16,129 nt of DNA from Clostridia bacterium (GCA_003979335.1 RYWC01000008.1:1-16129); one strand, 5' to 3'; shown: positions 6,836 through 16,051, numbered from the stretch's first letter. The notes: generated by a model not told the origin, from the letters alone. A program made the numbers and translations.

Positions 6836-7685
6836 TTTCAATCTCCTTCAAATATCTTTTCAGCGCGTTTTGCCAAGTAGGTAACGGCACAAATCCGTTT
6901 TCAGCCAATTTTGATTTATCAAGCCTGCTGTTGAAAGGACGCGCCGCTTTGGATAAACCGTACTCCTTTGTGGTAACGGGAATAACCGTCACGTTGCGCT
7001 TTGCCTGTCTGAAAATTTCTTCGGCGAATTCACACCAGCTGATGTAACCGCCCTCGTTCGTTGCGTGATAATATCCGTATTTTTCCGTTTCAATCATATC
7101 TGCCAGCAAACGCGCCAAATCAAATGTGTATGTCGGCGTACCTATCTGGTCGTTTACCACGCGTAAAGTATCATGCGTCGCGGAAAGCTTCAACATAGTT
7201 TTAATAAAGTTGTTACCGTTTTTACCGAACACCCAAGCTATACGCACTATAAAATATTTGTCAAGCAAAGATGAAACTGCGTTTTCGCCCTCTAACTTTG
7301 TACGTCCGTAAACGTTTAGAGGTTTATAATCTTTGCAGTCCGGCAACCAAGGTTTTACGCCCTGTCCGTCAAAAACATAGTCCGTGGATATATACATCAT
7401 TTTGCAACCGAGTTTTTTGCACTCGGTTGCAATATTTTCTGTGCCGCAGGCGTTTACAAGGCGTACCTTTTCTTCATTGTCTTCCGCGGCGTCAACTGCC
7501 GTCCACGCGGCGCAGTGTATAACGGCGTTGGGTTTAACGCTTTGCAAAACCTTGCCGACGGCGAAGCTGTCGGTTATATCCATTTCGTCTATATCCACGC
7601 CGACGGCTTCGTGGCGGCGACTTTTCAATTCGTTTACTACGTCGTAGCCGAGCTGCCCTTTAACGCCCGTAACCAATATTTTCAT
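6822..7685 (-). CDS. rfbD: dTDP-4-dehydrorhamnose reductase
   Basis: RmlD reduces dTDP-4-keto-L-rhamnose with NAD(P)H to dTDP-L-rhamnose, the last step of the pathway. The 287 aa length is normal. Visible motifs are the Rossmann TGVKGQLG (6-13), the RmlD hallmark AAWTAVDAAE (59-68), STDYVFDG (100-107) and the catalytic pair in YGRTK (Y126, K130). Its ATG overlaps the rmlB stop by four bases (ATGA), and its 3' end overlaps the start of rmlC. Translation is therefore coupled on both sides. The order RmlA-B-D-C differs from the enzyme order, which is common in surface-glycan clusters. Confidence 0.96.
   Translation of the reverse strand: MKILVTGVKGQLGYDVVNELKSRRHEAVGVDIDEMDITDSFAVGKVLQSVKPNAVIHCAAWTAVDAAEDNEEKVRLVNACGTENIATECKKLGCKMMYISTDYVFDGQGVKPWLPDCKDYKPLNVYGRTKLEGENAVSSLLDKYFIVRIAWVFGKNGNNFIKTMLKLSATHDTLRVVNDQIGTPTYTFDLARLLADMIETEKYGYYHATNEGGYISWCEFAEEIFRQAKRNVTVIPVTTKEYGLSKAARPFNSRLDKSKLAENGFVPLPTWQNALKRYLKEIESGTD
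6843..6848 (-). promoter_or_regulatory. Shine-Dalgarno site deciding the rmlC start
   Basis: On the minus strand this is AAGGAG, inside the rmlD coding sequence. It is seven bases from the GTG at 6835 but only one base from the TTG at 6841, which fixes GTG as the start of RmlC. Confidence 0.8.
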
Positions 7686-8704
7686 TTTCTGTTACCGTAC
7701 ATCTTTTCATAATAATTTTTGTAATCGCCGGAAATTATTTCTTCCCACCAATCACGGTTTTCAAGATACCATTTTATAGTCTTTTTGATTCCGTCTGCAA
7801 ATTTGGTTTCGGGAAGCCACCCCAATTCATTATGAATTTTAGTCGGGTCGATAGCGTAACGCAAATCGTGCCCCTTTCTGTCCGAAACATAAGTTATTAA
7901 CTCTTCCGACTTTCCGAGCTCTTTGCAAATGAGTTTGACTATATCTATATTTTTCATTTCGTTATGTCCGCCGATATTGTAAATTTCGCCGACCCTGCCG
8001 TTATGAATAATCAAATCTATAGCTTTGCAATGGTCTTCAACGTAAAGCCAGTCGCGCACGTTTTCGCCCTTTCCGTAAACGGGTAAAGGTTTACCGTTCA
8101 AAGCGTTTGCAATCATTAAAGGAATGAGTTTTTCGGGAAAATGATAAGGTCCGTAATTGTTAGAACAACGGCTTATGCTTACGGGCAGACCGTAAGTTCT
8201 GTAATACGCCTGAACAAGAAGGTCAGCCGACGCCTTACTTGACGAATAAGGACTGCTTGTGTGCACGGGCGTTGTCTCGGTAAAAAACAAATCGGGTCTG
8301 TCAAGCGGCAAATCGCCGTAAACTTCGTCGGTGGAAACCTGATGATAACGCTTTATGCCGAACTTGCGGCAAGCGTCCATTAAAACCGCCGTTCCCATAA
8401 TGTTTGTTTGAAGAAAAATGCCCGGGTCTTCTATACTGCGGTCGACATGGCTTTCCGCCGCAAAGTTGACAATTATATCGGGTTTTTCCTCCTCAAACAG
8501 TTTGAAAATTGCTTCCCTGTCGCATATGTCCGCCCTGACAAAACGAAAATTTGGTTTGTCAAGCACGCTTTTAAGCGTGGACAGATTGCCTGCGTACGTC
8601 AGCTTGTCCACGCAGACTATCTTGTAATCAGGATGCTTTTTGAGCATATAAAATATAAAATTACTGCCGATAAAACCGGCGCCGCCTGTAACTATAACAG
8701 TCAT
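7682..8704 (-). CDS. rfbB: dTDP-glucose 4,6-dehydratase
   Basis: RmlB is an NAD+-dependent extended SDR that turns dTDP-glucose into dTDP-4-keto-6-deoxy-glucose. Motifs from the chosen start: GGAGFIG (7-13), AAESHVDRS (82-90), the catalytic STDEVYG (T125, D126, E127), YSSSK (Y153, K157) and RCSNNYGPYHFPEKLIP (179-195), all diagnostic. The open frame runs up to a TTG at 8734, but the ATG at 8704 has a very strong ribosome site (GGGGGAG at 8712-8718, seven bases away) and begins MTVIVTGGAG as the family does. This start gives 340 aa. It lies one base after the rmlA stop. Confidence 0.97.
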   Translation of the reverse strand: MTVIVTGGAGFIGSNFIFYMLKKHPDYKIVCVDKLTYAGNLSTLKSVLDKPNFRFVRADICDREAIFKLFEEEKPDIIVNFAAESHVDRSIEDPGIFLQTNIMGTAVLMDACRKFGIKRYHQVSTDEVYGDLPLDRPDLFFTETTPVHTSSPYSSSKASADLLVQAYYRTYGLPVSISRCSNNYGPYHFPEKLIPLMIANALNGKPLPVYGKGENVRDWLYVEDHCKAIDLIIHNGRVGEIYNIGGHNEMKNIDIVKLICKELGKSEELITYVSDRKGHDLRYAIDPTKIHNELGWLPETKFADGIKKTIKWYLENRDWWEEIISGDYKNYYEKMYGNRK

Positions 8705-8705
8705 A

Positions 8706-9593
8706 TCAATTCTCCCCCACAGCAATGCCTGCAATCTTTTTCAAATGTTTTCCGTATGGCGATTTGCCGTAGTTTTCAGCTATCTTCAAAAGTTTTTCCC
8801 TATCTATCCATCCGTTTAGGTAAGCTATTTCTTCCGGGGCAGAAATAGTTACGTCCTGACGCTGCGACAGCACCCTGACAAATTCTGCGGCCTCGAACAA
8901 GCTATCCATTGTGCCTGTATCAAGCCAGGCAAAGCCCCTGTCAAGAAGCTGAACGGTCAAATCGCCCGTTTCAAGATATTTCGCGTTTAAATCTGTTATT
9001 TCAAGTTCGCCGCGATGAGAAGGCTTAATATCCTTTGCAAACTTGACACAGCGGTTATCATAAAAATAAAGACCAGTTATGCAGTAATTAGATTTGGGAT
9101 GCTCGGGCTTTTCTTCTACCGACAAGACGTTGCCGCTTCCGTCAAACTCTACAATTCCGAACCTTTGAGGGTCTTTTACGGAATAACCGAAGATTGTGGC
9201 TTTGTTCTCTTCCGCATTTTTAACTGCCTCTTTAAGCATTTTACCGAATCCGTGGCCGTAAAAAATATTATCGCCCAAAACCATAGCGCACGAATCGTCG
9301 CCTATAAATTCCCGACCTATAATAAAAGCTTGCGCCAAACCGTCGGGCGACGGCTGAACTTTGTAAGAAAGCGAAATTCCGAAATCGCTTCCGTCTCCTA
9401 AAAGCCGCTCGAAATTAGGTAAATCCGTAGGCGTGGATATAATTAATATTTCCCTTATGCCAGCCTGCATAAGCGTACAGAGAGGATAAAATATCATCGG
9501 CTTATCATAAACAGGCAAAAGCTGTTTGCTTGTAACCTTAGTCAGCGGATAAAGTCTTGTACCGGAACCGCCCGCAAGTATTATTCCTTTCAT
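8706..9593 (-). CDS. rfbA: Glucose-1-phosphate thymidylyltransferase
   Basis: RmlA joins glucose-1-phosphate and dTTP to give dTDP-glucose, the entry and usual feedback point of the rhamnose pathway. The 295 aa length is standard. Motifs: [11 protein letters not shown] nucleotide-binding loop (8-18), [11 protein letters not shown] (23-33), LGDNIFYG (106-113) and, later, the [11 protein letters not shown] and GLYFYD stretches typical of the family. The ATG lies two bases after the stop of the flippase gene, with AGAGG as its ribosome site. The product feeds RmlB, RmlC and RmlD encoded directly downstream. Confidence 0.97.
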   Translation of the reverse strand: MKGIILAGGSGTRLYPLTKVTSKQLLPVYDKPMIFYPLCTLMQAGIREILIISTPTDLPNFERLLGDGSDFGISLSYKVQPSPDGLAQAFIIGREFIGDDSCAMVLGDNIFYGHGFGKMLKEAVKNAEENKATIFGYSVKDPQRFGIVEFDGSGNVLSVEEKPEHPKSNYCITGLYFYDNRCVKFAKDIKPSHRGELEITDLNAKYLETGDLTVQLLDRGFAWLDTGTMDSLFEAAEFVRVLSQRQDVTISAPEEIAYLNGWIDREKLLKIAENYGKSPYGKHLKKIAGIAVGEN

Positions 9594-9595
9594 AA

Positions 9596-11122
9596 TTACC
9601 TCTTGTCCTCTTCATTTTCTACTGTTTCGTTAATAATTGCGTCAGCTTCGCTTTCTTCCTCAAAAGGTACAGTTTCGCCCGTACCCGTCTGACTTTCAGC
9701 TACCGCTTTTTTCTTTTTGAATACTTTCTTGAACAGCCCTGCAATTGATTTATAATTGATTGCCGCATAAATTGCGAATAAGCCGACATAGACCGCGCAA
9801 CCTATCCATAAGCTCAAAAGCGTTGCACACAATATAAAGCCTACCGTCAACACTCCTTCTATTATAAAATCTTTTATTATTTTAATACGGATTGTCTTCA
9901 TTACCAAAATTTCCGACAAAACAGAGTTGAGCATTATTACAAACACAACGCAACCTAAAAGCGCCGTCAGATTATTGAAAACATATGCGCAAAGCACGAA
10001 TAAAACCGCGCCGACTGCAATCGAAACAGCGTTTGCAAGCAACATCAGCTTTTCTTTACGGTAAACTTTAAGATAATTGTTTGTAAGTAAACTGACTTTT
10101 GAAGAGAATATTATTATCGGCAGTAATATGCCCAGATAGTGTAAACTTTCCGAATATTTCGGAAGCCACAAATCAAGAATCCAGCACCCCGCAAAATAAA
10201 AAATCATTATAAAAAATAAAAGCGGCGATAAAACGTTTCGGATTGTTTTATACATTTGCGGCAGTTTGTCTCGCTCAACCCTTTGCAATGACGGAAACAT
10301 CACGACGCTGATTGCGGTTATAAAAACCAAAAACACGTTTGACACGCTGAACGCAAAGGAAACTTTTCCGAATAAAAGTTCGTCCCAACGCCACTGAATA
10401 ATCATTTTTGCGCCGCCAATCATAAGTAAAGCGGACCAATTCGCCAGCATAAGTATTATGCCCGACGAGATATTTATTTTGCATTCGGAAAACGTTTCTT
10501 TCAGCGGCTGAAATTTGCCGAAGAAAAGCTCGCGGTTGAAAATTATTCCTATTATTATACCGACACAATCGCCGCACAGGTCAGCGATGCAATACCAATA
10601 AAAATCGTTTACGCGCAATATCAAAAGCACAACGACTATCAACCCGTATACAAGCCGTTGCGAAATTATCATTACAACATATTTGCTTATACGGTTTGTA
10701 ATCTGGAACATATACGAACAGTATGTAACCAGATTTTTTGTTAAAACGCCCGAAGCGACTAAAATTACGATAATTTCAATTTCGCCGCCCATTGCAACCA
10801 AAGCCGAAATTATCGCAATCGCAGAAACAACGCTTAAAAATACGGAGAGAATTTGCAACTGTGATAAAACTTTTCTTTTATCAAGTTCTTCATAATCGTA
10901 TTTCGAATAACGCAGAACAAGCCCGTCTAGCAGTCCGAAATGCAAAACGCCTACATAACCGACATACAAAACGTACATCTGCCAATAGGCGTACTGAAAA
11001 TCGTCGATAAATTTCGGCACCACCAAGGTCAGCACGAAACTTACCGCTAAAGATATTATTTGTGCAACTATTGATAATATTACGTTTGTAGTAAACTTTT
11101 TTGTGGTTATCTGTTTTGCCAT
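9596..11122 (-). CDS. Polysaccharide repeat-unit flippase, Wzx-type
   Basis: A 508-aa polytopic membrane protein of the oligosaccharide flippase (MATE-like/MVF) group, with about 12-14 hydrophobic segments from residue 14 to about 455. Its role would be to move the undecaprenyl-linked repeat unit from the cytosolic to the outer face of the membrane, where the polymerase acts. The start [21 protein letters not shown] is typical, with a basic stretch followed by the first helix. No clear Shine-Dalgarno is visible before this ATG, which is unusual in this operon. The C-terminus carries a basic patch (KKVFKKKK) followed by about 40 hydrophilic, strongly acidic residues ([21 protein letters not shown] at the end), which most flippases lack. 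The gene sits 21 bp after the SDR gene and 2 bp before rmlA. The substrate is inferred to be the glycan of this cluster. Confidence 0.88.
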   Translation of the reverse strand: MAKQITTKKFTTNVILSIVAQIISLAVSFVLTLVVPKFIDDFQYAYWQMYVLYVGYVGVLHFGLLDGLVLRYSKYDYEELDKRKVLSQLQILSVFLSVVSAIAIISALVAMGGEIEIIVILVASGVLTKNLVTYCSYMFQITNRISKYVVMIISQRLVYGLIVVVLLILRVNDFYWYCIADLCGDCVGIIIGIIFNRELFFGKFQPLKETFSECKINISSGIILMLANWSALLMIGGAKMIIQWRWDELLFGKVSFAFSVSNVFLVFITAISVVMFPSLQRVERDKLPQMYKTIRNVLSPLLFFIMIFYFAGCWILDLWLPKYSESLHYLGILLPIIIFSSKVSLLTNNYLKVYRKEKLMLLANAVSIAVGAVLFVLCAYVFNNLTALLGCVVFVIMLNSVLSEILVMKTIRIKIIKDFIIEGVLTVGFILCATLLSLWIGCAVYVGLFAIYAAINYKSIAGLFKKVFKKKKAVAESQTGTGETVPFEEESEADAIINETVENEEDKR

Positions 11123-11143
11123 TTAGAAATTTTTTTTATGTTT

Positions 11144-12139
11144 TCAGCTTCTGTTATTTTTCATATACGCTATCAGCTTTTCGAATGCTGTTCTAAGGTT
11201 TGCGGAAGGCGTCCATCCAAGGTTTTTTAATTTTTCCGCGCTTAAATTCATTTTTAAAACAGGCGCGTACCCGTTGTCTGCGGCTTCGTCGGACTCGATT
11301 CTGACCTTGATACCGCCGTGGCAGATATCTTCGGCAACCATTTGAGCCATCTCGTATATAGAACAGTAAGTCTGCTCGTTCGCCGCGTTATAAGCGTGCC
11401 CTACCTCGCCTTTTTCAAGAACTGTAAGTATTGCTTTTACGGCGTCGTTTACATAAAGATAATTGCGCTTTGTTTCGCCTTTGGTCTTTAAAACAATGTC
11501 TTTGTTTTCTATTGCGCATCTTGCAAATTCCGCAAACACACGCTTGTCGTCGTACGAAACGCCCTCGCCGAAAGTCTGCGTCAGCCGCACGATTTTTACT
11601 GGAACATTATACTGCGAACAATAAGCCGCGCACAGATTTTCACACAGACGTTTACTTTCGGGATAGCTTGAGCGGACGCTGGTACTATCCAGAAAAGCCG
11701 GCGAATTTTCATAAATTTTGTCCTCTGTCTGAGGAAAGCCGTAAACTTCCATAGTAGACAGATAGACTGCGCTTCTGACATTATTTGCTTTTGCAAAATT
11801 CAGAATATTTTGCGTACCCTTTATTGCGCAAAGTATTACGTCAACAGGCTGTTCCACAAAAGATTTGCTTGCAGTGTGGTTTGCGCCGTGTATAATATAG
11901 TCCACGCCCATATCCTTAGCTTGCAAATCGCATATATCCGTCACTAAATATTCCAGATTTTCAACCGGCAAATCCGCAAAACATCTCCGGGCTTTTATTT
12001 CGTCGCGGACAAGTGCGACAACCTTTACAGGTTTAATTCCGCCGTGCAAAAGCAATTCGCTTATAATTGCCTTACCGATTAACCCCGTCGCGCCTGTAAC
12101 AAGTATCTTCTTTCCCTCTAAAAATGAATAATCAGACAA
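11144..12139 (-). CDS. NAD-dependent epimerase/dehydratase (extended SDR)
   Basis: A 331-aa sugar-nucleotide-type short-chain dehydrogenase. It has the Rossmann motif TGATGLIG (15-22), a serine/threonine at S128-T129, and the catalytic YPESK (Y159, K163). Then comes FGEGVSYDDKRVFAEF and a substrate-domain stretch ETKRNYLYVNDAVKAI, as in UDP-glucose epimerase and UDP-glucuronate decarboxylase relatives. The exact reaction is unknown. Its position next to the cytidylyltransferase and in one operon with licD suggests it makes or modifies the sugar or polyol that becomes CDP-activated. The start is a TTG: the only good ribosome site, AGGGAG (12145-12150), is five bases away, and no ATG or GTG occurs before the glycine motif. 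Rare start codon, but well supported. Confidence 0.88.
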   Translation of the reverse strand: MSDYSFLEGKKILVTGATGLIGKAIISELLLHGGIKPVKVVALVRDEIKARRCFADLPVENLEYLVTDICDLQAKDMGVDYIIHGANHTASKSFVEQPVDVILCAIKGTQNILNFAKANNVRSAVYLSTMEVYGFPQTEDKIYENSPAFLDSTSVRSSYPESKRLCENLCAAYCSQYNVPVKIVRLTQTFGEGVSYDDKRVFAEFARCAIENKDIVLKTKGETKRNYLYVNDAVKAILTVLEKGEVGHAYNAANEQTYCSIYEMAQMVAEDICHGGIKVRIESDEAADNGYAPVLKMNLSAEKLKNLGWTPSANLRTAFEKLIAYMKNNRS

Positions 12140-12144
12140 AGCTT

Positions 12145-12150
12145 CTCCCT
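12145..12150 (-). promoter_or_regulatory. Shine-Dalgarno site supporting a TTG start
   Basis: On the minus strand this is AGGGAG, directly after the TAG stop of the cytidylyltransferase gene and five bases before the TTG at 12139. It decides the start of the SDR gene. Confidence 0.75.
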
Positions 12151-12897
12151 CTATTCTTCAAACCCGTAAATCTGTGCGTTTTCTTTCGCGTCGAGTATTG
12201 CGCGCATAGTATAAAAATCATCGGGTGTTGTTATCTTAATATTTTCGTAAGGCCCGTCTATCATAAACAATTTGCAGCCGTATTTCTTCATCAGCGTACA
12301 AGAATCGACCGCGTTTCTACAATTGTCTTTCAACGCCCTTTCATGTACGCACAAAATATCGTCAAGCCAAAAACTTTGAGGGGCTTTTGCAACCCTTGAA
12401 AGCTCTCTTTCAGGCACTTCCTTTATACAGCCGCAGTCGTCAGTTACAACAACAGTTTCCTTAACTATGCCGGCGGTTATCGCGCTTCCGTTCTTTTTTA
12501 CACACTCTATGTTTTCAGTTAAAAGAGTCGAATTTATCAAAGGTCTTACTCCGTCGTGAATCAACGCTATCGCCTTTTTGTCGCATGCAACTTCTTTTGC
12601 GGCGCAAAGACCGTTATAAATGGAAAGCTGCCCTGTTTCACCGCCCGTTACTACCTTTTTAACTTTATCGATACGGTATTTAAAAAGTAAATTTTTTAAA
12701 TGAGGTATCCAACTTTCAATGCATGCAATTACAACGCAGTCGATATCCGCGCATTTTTCAAAATGCTCTAACGTGTGAATTATAATAGGCTTACCGTGTA
12801 CGGACAAAAACTGCTTGGGCGTTTCTTTACTGTGCATACGGCTGCCGACGCCTCCGGCAAATATGACGCCTATATTCATTATTTTATTATTTTCCAT
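12151..12897 (-). CDS. IspD/TarI-family cytidylyltransferase (sugar- or polyol-phosphate)
   Basis: A 248-aa nucleotidyltransferase that moves CMP from CTP to a phosphorylated polyol or sugar. Motifs: FAGGVGSRM (13-21) with the CTP-binding glycines and R20, PKQF (27-30), GGETGQLSIYNGL (85-97) and HDGVRPL (114-120), the signature shared by IspD (2-C-methylerythritol-4-phosphate) and TarI/ISPD (ribitol-5-phosphate) enzymes. Sequence alone does not separate these. Location in a glycan operon with LicD argues for a glycan donor such as CDP-ribitol or a related CDP-polyol, rather than isoprenoid synthesis. The ATG at 12897 has AAGGTGG just upstream and lies within the last codons of the polymerase gene (11-base overlap). 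A second ATG at 12879 is less well placed. Confidence 0.9.
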   Translation of the reverse strand: MENNKIMNIGVIFAGGVGSRMHSKETPKQFLSVHGKPIIIHTLEHFEKCADIDCVVIACIESWIPHLKNLLFKYRIDKVKKVVTGGETGQLSIYNGLCAAKEVACDKKAIALIHDGVRPLINSTLLTENIECVKKNGSAITAGIVKETVVVTDDCGCIKEVPERELSRVAKAPQSFWLDDILCVHERALKDNCRNAVDSCTLMKKYGCKLFMIDGPYENIKITTPDDFYTMRAILDAKENAQIYGFEE

Positions 12898-14242
12898 CTG
12901 CCACCTTATTAATGCCTACACTGCTATACTGCTTACTATGCTTTTTCCTTTTGCCGAAAATAAGATAATAAAATATTGAAAGCCAAACGATTTCATAAAC
13001 GAAACCTAAGTTGAATCTTCCGAAAAGCTGGTCTGCAATCGGATAGAAAATTACCGGATAAATCAGCATACTGTATGCCAGCCAGGCAAAACCGTAATTG
13101 CTGTTTTTCATTTTCAAATATAACCATTGGTAAAAACAGCCGGTTATAAAAGGAAAAAACATAACTCCGAAATATCCGAAATCCTGAACAAACGGTTTTA
13201 GCGCCGAATAAATATTCGAGCTGTAAACATATCCGTTTGAAGAAGAGAACGTAATAAATTTATCAAATCTGTCTGCAATTTCAATTCCTTCAATGTCAAA
13301 CCCGAAACTTCCGAATATCGATTTGACCGAATTCAGAAAAGTTGCAAAAGTAGAACTGCCGTACGTCAAAGGTTCGTCAAAATCTTCAATCCAAAGATTA
13401 AAATTGTACAAACCCGAACCGCCGTAAATTCCGATAACTCTGTTGATATTAGAACTGTACTGTTTTAATTTACCGAATAAGAAGAAAATTATAAAAGCGA
13501 TTAAGGCTATGACAACAACCCTTGCAACTATTTTGAAATTGGAATTTTTTCCTTTATTGTTCTGATAGAAAAATATTACATAAAGACACACAAAAAATAT
13601 TGCATATCTTAAAAATATATTTCTATCCGATGTTACAAGAGCAACCGCAAACAACATTAATATGGTTAAACCCAACGCTATAATGCTTGTCTTATCTTTC
13701 CGCCCCTTATAAATTCTTATCAGAAGTCTGTACGTCCCGACATATGCGATTGCCGTAACAATTTCGCGCATCTGGTTGAATATAAAACCGGGCGAATAAT
13801 CGTCATGAACAATACTGTCGTAGATTTTCCTTAATTTTTCACTGAATGAAGCCGCCGTCCCTGCATCCGAAAGAAGCTTATAAATGTATATAGAACCCAA
13901 CACTAAAGATATAAAAAGCAACAGCCATGCCGGATATTTTTTAGGTATATCGAATTCGCTTACAGGCACTTTATTCAGTCCGTTGACCGCACGAACCTTT
14001 TTAGGAGAAAAAGCTTTAACCAATGCCGCGCCTAAACCGAAACAAACTATCGCAGTTGACAAGTAAAGCACGAAATAACCGTTAATTTTTACTTCCCAGT
14101 TTGAATAATTGCTTAAAACTATTAAAAACGACACCAATAAAATCAGGCATAACAAAAATAAAGGCGACACCAGGTCTCTTTTGCCGAAAAAATATGCAAT
14201 TATCAAAAAAGCAATTAATATTACCAACATTAAAATTGCCAT
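12887..14242 (-). CDS. O-antigen/capsule repeat-unit polymerase, Wzy-type
   Basis: A 451-aa integral membrane protein with about ten to twelve hydrophobic helices and one large hydrophilic outer loop in the second half. The loop runs through GIYGGSGLYNFNLWIEDF and LTYGSSTFATFLNSV to YVYSSNIYSALKPFVQDFG, the layout of the oligosaccharide repeat-unit polymerase family. It would join flipped lipid-linked repeat units into the long chain outside the membrane. Sequence similarity in this family is low, so the call rests on topology, loop character and neighbours. The frame is open to a TTG at 14263, but the ATG at 14242 has GGGAG (14249-14253) six bases away and begins directly with a membrane helix (MAILMLVILIAF), so it is preferred. 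It lies 40 bp after the glycosyltransferase gene and overlaps the cytidylyltransferase gene at its end. Confidence 0.87.
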   Translation of the reverse strand: MAILMLVILIAFLIIAYFFGKRDLVSPLFLLCLILLVSFLIVLSNYSNWEVKINGYFVLYLSTAIVCFGLGAALVKAFSPKKVRAVNGLNKVPVSEFDIPKKYPAWLLLFISLVLGSIYIYKLLSDAGTAASFSEKLRKIYDSIVHDDYSPGFIFNQMREIVTAIAYVGTYRLLIRIYKGRKDKTSIIALGLTILMLFAVALVTSDRNIFLRYAIFFVCLYVIFFYQNNKGKNSNFKIVARVVVIALIAFIIFFLFGKLKQYSSNINRVIGIYGGSGLYNFNLWIEDFDEPLTYGSSTFATFLNSVKSIFGSFGFDIEGIEIADRFDKFITFSSSNGYVYSSNIYSALKPFVQDFGYFGVMFFPFITGCFYQWLYLKMKNSNYGFAWLAYSMLIYPVIFYPIADQLFGRFNLGFVYEIVWLSIFYYLIFGKRKKHSKQYSSVGINKVADGK

Positions 14243-14282
14243 ACTTTTCTCCCAATCTGCCAATCAGCCTTTTATCTGCCGC

Positions 14283-15203
14283 CTAAAATAAGCCGAACAA
14301 TACTTTGAATTTAAACCCCAAACAAGATTCTTTCGTATATGAAACAAGTTCTTTACGGTGTTTCAAAATGTTCTTTCTGCCCTTACGCGTTTGCGAATCG
14401 GCACATACTGAAATCATAGGAAACCGTTCTGCCGCGTCGGGAAATTTTTCGCAAATTTCTTTTGCAAGCATACTGCGTCCGTTGCGGTATTCTTTACACT
14501 TGATTTTTTTAAACTTATTTTTAAGTCTTTTGCCTAAACTCGATTTTGCGCCGACTACATTATTTTCATGCTGACGATAAAGAATATAAGAGTTCTTATC
14601 ATAAACAATGCTATCAAACAGCGAAGCTACCATAGCTACCCAAACATCATGTATTCTGTTTTTCAATAAAACACTTGAAGGACGGTTGTCCGCATTGCAT
14701 AATATTTTATAAAATCCGTTTGTAAAGACCATTGTACAGCCGGCAATCATATTTACAGACAATATGCCCAACGGCGTTTGGTTGATTAACGCGTCCTCTT
14801 TATATCTTAATCCTAACGAGTTTCCGTCTTTGTCCGTATTTTCCTGATTTGAAGCGTATAACATTTTACCGCTTTCTTGCAACGACTTAACAGCCTGAAA
14901 AAGCTTATTTTCTAACCATATATCATCCTGGTCTGCAAACGCGTAATAATCAAACGTATCGGGCACGGAATAAAGCGCGTTCATAAAGCTGTTGCCTACG
15001 CCTGCATTTACACCGAAATTTATATGGATTTTGCCGTTGTCACGCGCATATTTTTCAAGTATGTTTTTGGTGCCGTCCGACGACCCGTCGTCGCGCACAA
15101 ACAGCGTAACTTCCAAATCCGTCTGGTTCAAAATACTGTCAATCTGTTCGCCCAGATATTTTTCACCGTTATAGGTGCTCATTATTACCGCAACCGATAT
15201 CAT
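14283..15203 (-). CDS. Glycosyltransferase family 2, possible rhamnosyltransferase
   Basis: A 306-aa cytosolic GT-A enzyme adding a sugar to the lipid-linked repeat unit. The N-terminal nucleotide-sugar domain is clear: MSTYNGEKYLGEQIDSIL (8-25), VRDDGSSDGT (36-45), then the metal-binding FADQDDIW (89-96). The form STYNGxxYLxEQIDSIL with FADQDD is common in rhamnosyltransferases of the WapR/RgpB kind, and the operon makes dTDP-L-rhamnose, so a rhamnosyl donor is likely but not proven. There is no membrane segment. Its ATG overlaps the licD stop by four bases (ATGA), so the two are translationally coupled. It is the only complete conventional cytosolic glycosyltransferase in the window. Other assembly enzymes, including the initiating transferase, should lie upstream beyond the right edge. 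Confidence 0.93.
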   Translation of the reverse strand: MISVAVIMSTYNGEKYLGEQIDSILNQTDLEVTLFVRDDGSSDGTKNILEKYARDNGKIHINFGVNAGVGNSFMNALYSVPDTFDYYAFADQDDIWLENKLFQAVKSLQESGKMLYASNQENTDKDGNSLGLRYKEDALINQTPLGILSVNMIAGCTMVFTNGFYKILCNADNRPSSVLLKNRIHDVWVAMVASLFDSIVYDKNSYILYRQHENNVVGAKSSLGKRLKNKFKKIKCKEYRNGRSMLAKEICEKFPDAAERFPMISVCADSQTRKGRKNILKHRKELVSYTKESCLGFKFKVLFGLF

Positions 15204-16033
15204 TTATCGTTATCTTCCTTGTAAAAAGCTTTAAACGTATGGTGCGCTATGCGCTTGTTTTCAGGCGGCAATTTCATATAGTCGCCGTAAATGCTTGATA
15301 AATAGGTGTCGTAAGCCGCTATTGCCTTAAATTCTTTTCCTTCAAAAGGTAATTTAATATATTCGGTAAAAACTTCCTGTGGCAAAATTTCTTTTTCACG
15401 GTAAGAACCGCCTACCGCGCCTGCAAACTTTGATTCATTAAAGTCAGTTTTTTTATACTTTTTTAAAATTTTGTTAAAAGTTCTTTCTTTATTTACCAAT
15501 CTGCTCAGCACAAAAAAAGCAAATCTGAACGGTTCGTAATACCATGCGTGCGTCTTTGAACGGCGGAAACTGTTCCACTGCGCGGCGACCAATAAATTTC
15601 TTTTAAACGAAGTCGATTTAAAAGCCTTTTTTGCTTTTTTATAAGTGCCGCCCAAACCGTCGATAGGAAATATATCTATATTCACACCCAAACTTTCGCT
15701 GTTTGCATAATCGGCGTTATCGTATATCACTGTCCCGAACTGAAAAATTTTAGCCGATAAATCAACATAATCCTTATTCGTTTCAAAAGACATAAGACCG
15801 AAAGGCGCTTCGCCGTTTAAACACAAGTCTATAAACCTGTTGTAATCAGGGCGAGGCATCATAACGTCAATATCGTCGTCCCAAGGAATATATCCGCGGT
15901 GCCGTACCGCACCGAGAAGTGTTCCTCCGCCGAGTGAATATCGAAGGCTTTCCCTTTCGCAGATTTCGTGGAACTGCGAAAGCAAATTTAATTGAATTGA
16001 TTTTAATTCCTCAATTCCTATTTCTATTTGCAC
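15200..16033 (-). CDS. LicD-family phosphotransferase
   Basis: A 277-aa member of the LicD/fukutin (FKTN/FKRP) nucleotidyltransferase-fold family, which transfers a phospho-alcohol from a CDP-donor onto a glycan. The hallmark is complete: GGGTLLGAVRHRGYIPWDDD (35-54), followed by DVMMPRPDY, with the metal-binding aspartates. Downstream are NIDIFPIDGLG and the C-terminal YGDYMKLPPENKR segment. Classic LicD moves phosphocholine, but no choline kinase or choline cytidylyltransferase is seen here. The IspD/TarI-like enzyme in the same operon points to a ribitol- or other polyol-phosphate. The start is GTG at 16033; an in-frame TAA lies just upstream and no ATG occurs before the motif. The ribosome site is weak. 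Confidence 0.93.
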   Translation of the reverse strand: MQIEIGIEELKSIQLNLLSQFHEICERESLRYSLGGGTLLGAVRHRGYIPWDDDIDVMMPRPDYNRFIDLCLNGEAPFGLMSFETNKDYVDLSAKIFQFGTVIYDNADYANSESLGVNIDIFPIDGLGGTYKKAKKAFKSTSFKRNLLVAAQWNSFRRSKTHAWYYEPFRFAFFVLSRLVNKERTFNKILKKYKKTDFNESKFAGAVGGSYREKEILPQEVFTEYIKLPFEGKEFKAIAAYDTYLSSIYGDYMKLPPENKRIAHHTFKAFYKEDNDK

Positions 16034-16051
16034 TGTAATTTACCGTACCGT

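Noticed and set aside
12151..12897. Housekeeping ispD of the MEP isoprenoid pathway
   Set aside because: Motifs alone allow it, but the gene sits inside a glycan operon, overlaps wzy and shares the operon with licD; a glycan role is more likely.
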